A stretch of 17,309 nt of DNA, taken from positions 1 to 17,309 of the forward strand of contig CAYXJR010000084.1 in the NCBI GenBank assembly GCA_964465145.1. The letters run 5' to 3'. The notes beneath the pieces were generated by a model. It was not told where the DNA came from and did no database searches. It saw only the letters and a program-made list of their open reading frames with translations. This document shows, one piece after another, positions 14,017 through 17,309 of this stretch. The position numbers and the translations under genes were made by a program. The DNA is from JAUVKA01 sp964465145. GTDB lineage: Bacteria; Bacteroidota; Bacteroidia; Bacteroidales; UBA12481. How positions within the stretch are numbered: the first letter of the stretch is position 1; each line of letters opens with the position of its first letter.

Positions 14017-14049
14017 TCCCTTCGTCCCTTCGGTCCCCTCGTCCCTTTC
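14017..14049. repeat. Octanucleotide tandem array
   Basis: TCCCTTCG twice, one spacer G, TCCCCTCG, then TCCCTTTC, followed by looser TTCCCTAA-type units up to about 14078. It lies between two convergent genes. Confidence 0.75.
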
Positions 14050-14078
14050 CTATTTCCCTAAATTCCCTAATTCCCCGA

Positions 14079-14756
14079 TTATTTAATCCTAAAAATATAT
14101 CCCGTACCCCGAACTGTATCTATAGCGACGGAATTTTCCTTTTGAAGATATTTTCTTAACCGACTGACGAAAACATCCATACTCCGCCCAAGGAAATAGT
14201 CATTCTCCCCCCAGAGCTCAACCAGGATATCTTCGCGTTTCACCAGCTTATTTTGGTGCTCCAGGAAGTATCGTAAAAGCATGCCTTCTTTCATGGTTAG
14301 CTTATGGCTATCCTCAGGCCCCGTCAGAGCCAATTCTTCAAAGGAAAACACATATTGTCCGATCTGTGTATTTTGATCAATTGAGACGCTGGACCTTCTC
14401 AAAATATTATTAATCCGAAGAACGAGTTCATCAACATCGAAAGGTTTGCATATGTAATCATCAGCCCCAATTTTCAGTCCTTTTAGCCTGTCCTCTTTAA
14501 GGCTTTTGGCAGTAAGGAACAAAAAGGGAATATCCGGATTCTTGCGTTTGATTTTGACCGCCACTTCATAACCATCCATTTTAGGCATCATAACATCTAA
14601 AACACAAATATCCGCAGGCTTATCCTGAAAGTACACCCAGGCCTCCTCCCCATCCCGGGCCAGGGTCACTTCAAAACCCTGCATACTCAAGTATTGCGAC
14701 AGGATATTTCCCAGATCAGGATCATCCTCAGCTAATAGAATTCTTTTTTCAGCCAT
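14079..14756 (-). CDS. rprY: OmpR/PhoB-family response regulator, RprY-like
   Basis: DNA-binding response regulator that takes a phosphoryl group from the adjacent kinase and controls transcription. The receiver domain spans about 4-118: acidic pocket LLAEDDPD, phospho-acceptor Asp54 (VLDVMMPKMDG), Thr82 (FLTAKS) and Lys104 (YICKPFD). The winged-helix domain spans about 130-225, with LTMKEGMLLRYFLEHQNKLVKREDILVELWG, the recognition helix around SMDVFVSRLRKYL and the wing TVRGTGYIFRI. 225 aa is typical. The overall pattern matches the RprY regulators of Bacteroidota; the symbol rests on family resemblance. The start overlaps the kinase stop by 8 bases, so translation is coupled. The likely DNA site is the GTTAAC repeat set at 16200-16227. 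Confidence 0.93.
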   Translation of the reverse strand: MAEKRILLAEDDPDLGNILSQYLSMQGFEVTLARDGEEAWVYFQDKPADICVLDVMMPKMDGYEVAVKIKRKNPDIPFLFLTAKSLKEDRLKGLKIGADDYICKPFDVDELVLRINNILRRSSVSIDQNTQIGQYVFSFEELALTGPEDSHKLTMKEGMLLRYFLEHQNKLVKREDILVELWGENDYFLGRSMDVFVSRLRKYLQKENSVAIDTVRGTGYIFRIK

Positions 14757-16131
14757 GATATGGAATTTTAATGGTGAATGTGCTTCCAGAGTTAATCTTA
14801 CTTTTTAAAAAGACCTCCCCCTTATGGGCTTGGACTATTTGCTTAACATAAAAAAGGCCCAGCCCTAAACCCTTAACTTTATGAATATTACCAGTGTGTA
14901 CACGGTAGAATTTATCAAATATGTGTTTTTGCTGATCCTTTGAGATCCCAATTCCATTATCGCTAATCTCAATAGTCAGCCCATTTTCTGTAAAAGCCCT
15001 GATACTAATTTCAGGATTCCCATTATTATATTTTGCCCCGTTGACCAAAATATTGTGGATAGCCATGGCCATTTGAGTTTCATCCCACATAACTTTCAGG
15101 CCATCTATCCCTTTGTAAGTTTCGACAAGTGTCAAATTTTTGTCCTTACATTCCCATCTGAACGCTTCTGCCAGGGCCTGCAAATATGGCTTTAATTCGA
15201 ATTCCTTTCTATCAAGTTCGAATTGTCCTTTTTCCCACATACTTACTTCCAGCAAATGGCTGATCTGCCTGGAAAGGTATTTATTCTGCCGGCCTATCAT
15301 TTGGGCCATGCCGAGGATTCTATCCTTATCATCAAGTATAGTGGGATTTTCCATGGTTTTGGTGGCAATAGCAATGGTAGACAAAGGGGTTTTCAACTCA
15401 TGGGTCATATTATTGATGAAGTCTGTCTTCAATTGAGATAAACGCCTCTCTTCCAACATGTTTCGTAAGGTTATAACAAACACCAGAGCAACTAGTATCA
15501 GGGCAAGAGCCATTATTACCAGGATACCGGCCATCTGCCCTATCACAATTTTTTTCTTATGCACAAAATCAACAAAACTATCGAATTTGATGCTAAAAAA
15601 AGAGCCCTGGTATGAATAATTGCTTACCTGAATTGAACCAGTTGGGATCTGTAAGGTATCTGCATAATTCCAGTCTTTTTCGGCTACCTCATCATATATG
15701 TGCAATGTATCAGGATACATAAAAAAGCTAAGATCGGTGATTTTTAAATGAGTATTAAACTCGGTGTATATACCTTGGCTTGCCAGCAGTTTTGAGATCA
15801 CTTGCTCTAATCCCTGTTCTTTTACCAGGATCCTGTGAACAATACCAAAATAAGCTTTTGGATGTGATATTATGCTGGACTGATCCTCTTCCTGAAAATT
15901 TTTCAAAAGAAAGGAAATGCTATTTTCTAAACTTATGTATGCACTATTAAAAGATACTCCTGGCCTGATTATCTCTAATTCATCGATTCCACTGCTAATA
16001 ATCTCTCTATACCGGTAGTCAAACTTATCCTTCTCCAGGGAGAAAATCCTTAGAACCGAAAAAAGTTGAATACCAAACATAACAACAATAGCTGCAATAG
16101 AGAGAACAATATAGAATACAGATTTTTTCAC
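14749..16131 (-). CDS. rprX: Sensor histidine kinase, RprX-like
   Basis: Inner-membrane sensor kinase partnered with the overlapping regulator. Transmembrane segment 1 is at about 7-28. An extracytoplasmic sensor region of about 170 residues follows without a named fold that I can see, and segment 2 is at about 195-222. The HisKA dimerisation domain starts near 233 with QLKTDFINNMTHELKTPLST, the phospho-acceptor being His244. The HATPase domain shows the N box (MAIHNILVNGAKYN), G1 (EISDNGIGIS), the F box (HIFDKFYRV) and G2 (GLGLGLFYVKQI), all intact. 460 aa is normal for a PAS-less, HAMP-less kinase of this sort. The start is GTG at 16131, giving MKKSVFYIVLSIAAIV as the membrane anchor. It is divergent from the secreted coiled-coil gene. 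The signal sensed is unknown. Confidence 0.93.
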   Translation of the reverse strand: MKKSVFYIVLSIAAIVVMFGIQLFSVLRIFSLEKDKFDYRYREIISSGIDELEIIRPGVSFNSAYISLENSISFLLKNFQEEDQSSIISHPKAYFGIVHRILVKEQGLEQVISKLLASQGIYTEFNTHLKITDLSFFMYPDTLHIYDEVAEKDWNYADTLQIPTGSIQVSNYSYQGSFFSIKFDSFVDFVHKKKIVIGQMAGILVIMALALILVALVFVITLRNMLEERRLSQLKTDFINNMTHELKTPLSTIAIATKTMENPTILDDKDRILGMAQMIGRQNKYLSRQISHLLEVSMWEKGQFELDRKEFELKPYLQALAEAFRWECKDKNLTLVETYKGIDGLKVMWDETQMAMAIHNILVNGAKYNNGNPEISIRAFTENGLTIEISDNGIGISKDQQKHIFDKFYRVHTGNIHKVKGLGLGLFYVKQIVQAHKGEVFLKSKINSGSTFTIKIPYHG

Positions 16132-16199
16132 TCAGGCTTAAGCTTGTAAAAACTATTTATTCGGTATAAAAATAAGTTCATTCTTCGTACCAAAAAGAT

Positions 16200-16227
16200 G
16201 TTAACCTTTCGTTAACCGGACATTAAC
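16200..16227. promoter_or_regulatory. Three direct repeats at 11-bp spacing, candidate response-regulator operator
   Basis: GTTAAC at 16200, GTTAAC at 16211 and ATTAAC at 16222 are exactly 11 bp apart, so one DNA face is used. OmpR/PhoB-family regulators bind head-to-tail repeats with this spacing. The site lies 69 bases upstream of the kinase start and about 150 upstream of the secreted protein, so it could serve both. The link to this regulator is inference. Confidence 0.55.
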
Positions 16228-16378
16228 ACTCAACTACAGCTTGTTGCAGTATATTTGAAACCAGATAACCAATACTGATTAGATCATGAAATGAGTCATA
16301 TGGTTTCTTTCATCTCAAGTGGAAATAAAAACCCTATTGACAATTTCATCTGACAAGTTAAAATAAAATTTTACTCTG

Positions 16379-17173
16379 ATGAAAATACAAAAACTCTTCT
16401 TACCCATCCTGATTATGGCCTTCTTTTTTTCAGGATCTTTTGTTCAGGCCCAAAGCAAAAATGAAAAAGAACAAGAGCAAAAAATACGTGAACTGGAAAA
16501 GAAACTGGAGCAAGCCCTTAAAATGAACCAGGCAGATATGGAAAAAACCCTTCAGGAAACTAAAAGAATTCGGGAGGAGGACCTGGTAAAGATACTCGAG
16601 AATCAAAAAAAGATCCAGCAGAAAGCAACGGAGCAATATGAAAAAGCCTGGCAGGCAGAAAGTGGTAAAGACTGGCAAGACTGGGAATCGCAGGGTGAAA
16701 ATCTCAGGAGGTTCTACGATGTTCAGAAAGGATCTAATAAAAGTAGATTTAAAGTGGTTGAACCCGATTGGCTAACTGATATTCAGTTTGATTTTGAGGG
16801 TGAACCATTCCGGGAGCTTAATGGTATTTATGTTTCACCTGGAAGGGCGAGAACTGCCCTTACCATCCGCAAAGAATTGGATGATGTTACCTTCGATACC
16901 CAATTTAAATATGAAGTAACTGCAGGGTCCAATGGAATCAACTTTAGCGTTGATGGCCAAATGGAGGAAGGAACATTGTTAATCAGGCTTATCAAACCCA
17001 ACGGGAAAGTATTGCAGGAAATAGAAATATCCCCTTTGGCTGATATCAGCTGGAATCAGAACCTTCGATGGGAAGATGATGAGAACGAGGAAGAAAACCT
17101 GGGAAGCTGGATTATTGTGGTCTCGGCGAAAAATGCCAGTGGCCATTACAATGCAAATATCAGAGCTAATTGA
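16379..17173 (+). CDS. Exported coiled-coil protein divergent from the two-component system
   Basis: Exported protein of no family I recognise. Residues 1-24 are a signal peptide (MKIQKLFLPILIMAFFFSGS, then FVQA|Q). About 28-96 is a charged coiled coil (KNEKEQEQKIRELEKKLEQA, then KRIREEDLVKILENQKKIQQ). From about 125 to the end the sequence becomes β-rich (FKVVEPDWLTDIQFDFEG, TLLIRLIKPNGKVLQEIEI, GSWIIVVSAKNASGHYNANI), resembling a β-sandwich of about 130 residues with an acidic loop (WEDDENEEENLGS). No lipobox or membrane anchor follows the signal, so it is probably periplasmic. Divergent placement from an RprXY-like pair suggests it is a target or an accessory sensor, somewhat like CpxP beside Cpx; this is inference. 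ATG 16379 is a good start because the signal follows at once. Confidence 0.8.
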   Translation: MKIQKLFLPILIMAFFFSGSFVQAQSKNEKEQEQKIRELEKKLEQALKMNQADMEKTLQETKRIREEDLVKILENQKKIQQKATEQYEKAWQAESGKDWQDWESQGENLRRFYDVQKGSNKSRFKVVEPDWLTDIQFDFEGEPFRELNGIYVSPGRARTALTIRKELDDVTFDTQFKYEVTAGSNGINFSVDGQMEEGTLLIRLIKPNGKVLQEIEISPLADISWNQNLRWEDDENEEENLGSWIIVVSAKNASGHYNANIRAN

Positions 17174-17196
17174 TCTGGTTCAGCCAATAACAAAAA

Positions 17197-17227
17197 GAGG
17201 GCGTCTTATTATTAAGGCGCCTTCTTT
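17197..17227 (+). terminator. Terminator of the coiled-coil protein gene
   Basis: GAGGGCGTCTT (17197-17207) pairs with AAGGCGCCTTC through two G-T wobbles around an ATTATT loop, followed by TTTGTTTG. It begins 23 bases past the stop codon. Confidence 0.75.
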
Positions 17228-17309
17228 GTTTGATATTTGATACCATAGTATTACTTAAGCGAATGTATTACCAAACCGCTCCGAAGTTTAGGTTCGAACC
17301 ATGTTACTT

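Noticed and set aside
16337..16364. TTGACA-N16-TAAAAT promoter upstream of the coiled-coil gene
   Set aside because: It resembles the E. coli consensus, but Bacteroidota use a different -33/-7 signal; AT-rich DNA gives such matches easily.
17260..17309. Possible tRNA T-arm (GGTTCGAACC) at the window end
   Set aside because: No acceptor or anticodon stem can be built upstream, and the palindrome alone is not enough.

Overview
The window looks like chromosomal DNA of a Bacteroidota bacterium, most likely of the Bacteroidales/Marinilabiliales kind. The genes that point there are a DUF5916 surface β-barrel with a CBM9-like front end, a DUF4159 protein, an RprX/RprY-type two-component system, a Bacteroidota-style UvrA and a short ECF-type sigma factor paired with a tiny downstream gene. 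Intergenic DNA is AT-rich, and most starts lack a Shine-Dalgarno sequence. I see no transposase, integrase, phage gene or CRISPR array.

Layout. 1-274 holds no gene. 275-1754 (+) carries a Nudix hydrolase and an overlapping PAP2-family protein whose catalytic residues are altered. 1937-4573 (-) is a large DUF5916 outer-membrane-type protein with a clear terminator. 4946-5193 (-) is a small lipoprotein whose signal peptide appears broken by one base. 5433-5687 is gene-free but dense in repeats and foldable sequence; it abuts tRNA-Ser(CGA) (-, 5687-5773). DUF4159 (+) follows, then a ribbon-helix-helix regulator (-), an AT-rich stretch with 22-bp tandem repeats, a 79-aa protein and the sigma factor (both -). 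Divergent from the sigma gene is uvrA (+), whose stop overlaps a 42-codon ORF. Next come a dihydroorotate-dehydrogenase-like gene and a YggS-family PLP protein (both -), a 60-aa ORF and a decayed second dehydrogenase-like copy (+). The window ends with an RprXY-like response regulator and kinase (-) and, divergently, a secreted coiled-coil protein (+).

How they work together. Most genes look like independent housekeeping or envelope units. Three local circuits stand out: sigma factor plus small partner separated by a perfect 16-bp hairpin; the two-component system and secreted coiled-coil protein sharing a promoter region with three GTTAAC-like repeats spaced exactly 11 bp; and the small ribbon-helix-helix regulator with period-22 and period-11 repeats upstream.

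The least explained DNA is 5433-5687. It holds a nested inverted repeat with the outline of a four-way junction and two 29-bp hairpin units whose differences preserve base pairing. Short tandem arrays (7-, 8- and 9-bp units) recur between genes, and two 7-bp arrays begin at stop codons. All functional statements come from reading motifs by eye; no database search was made.
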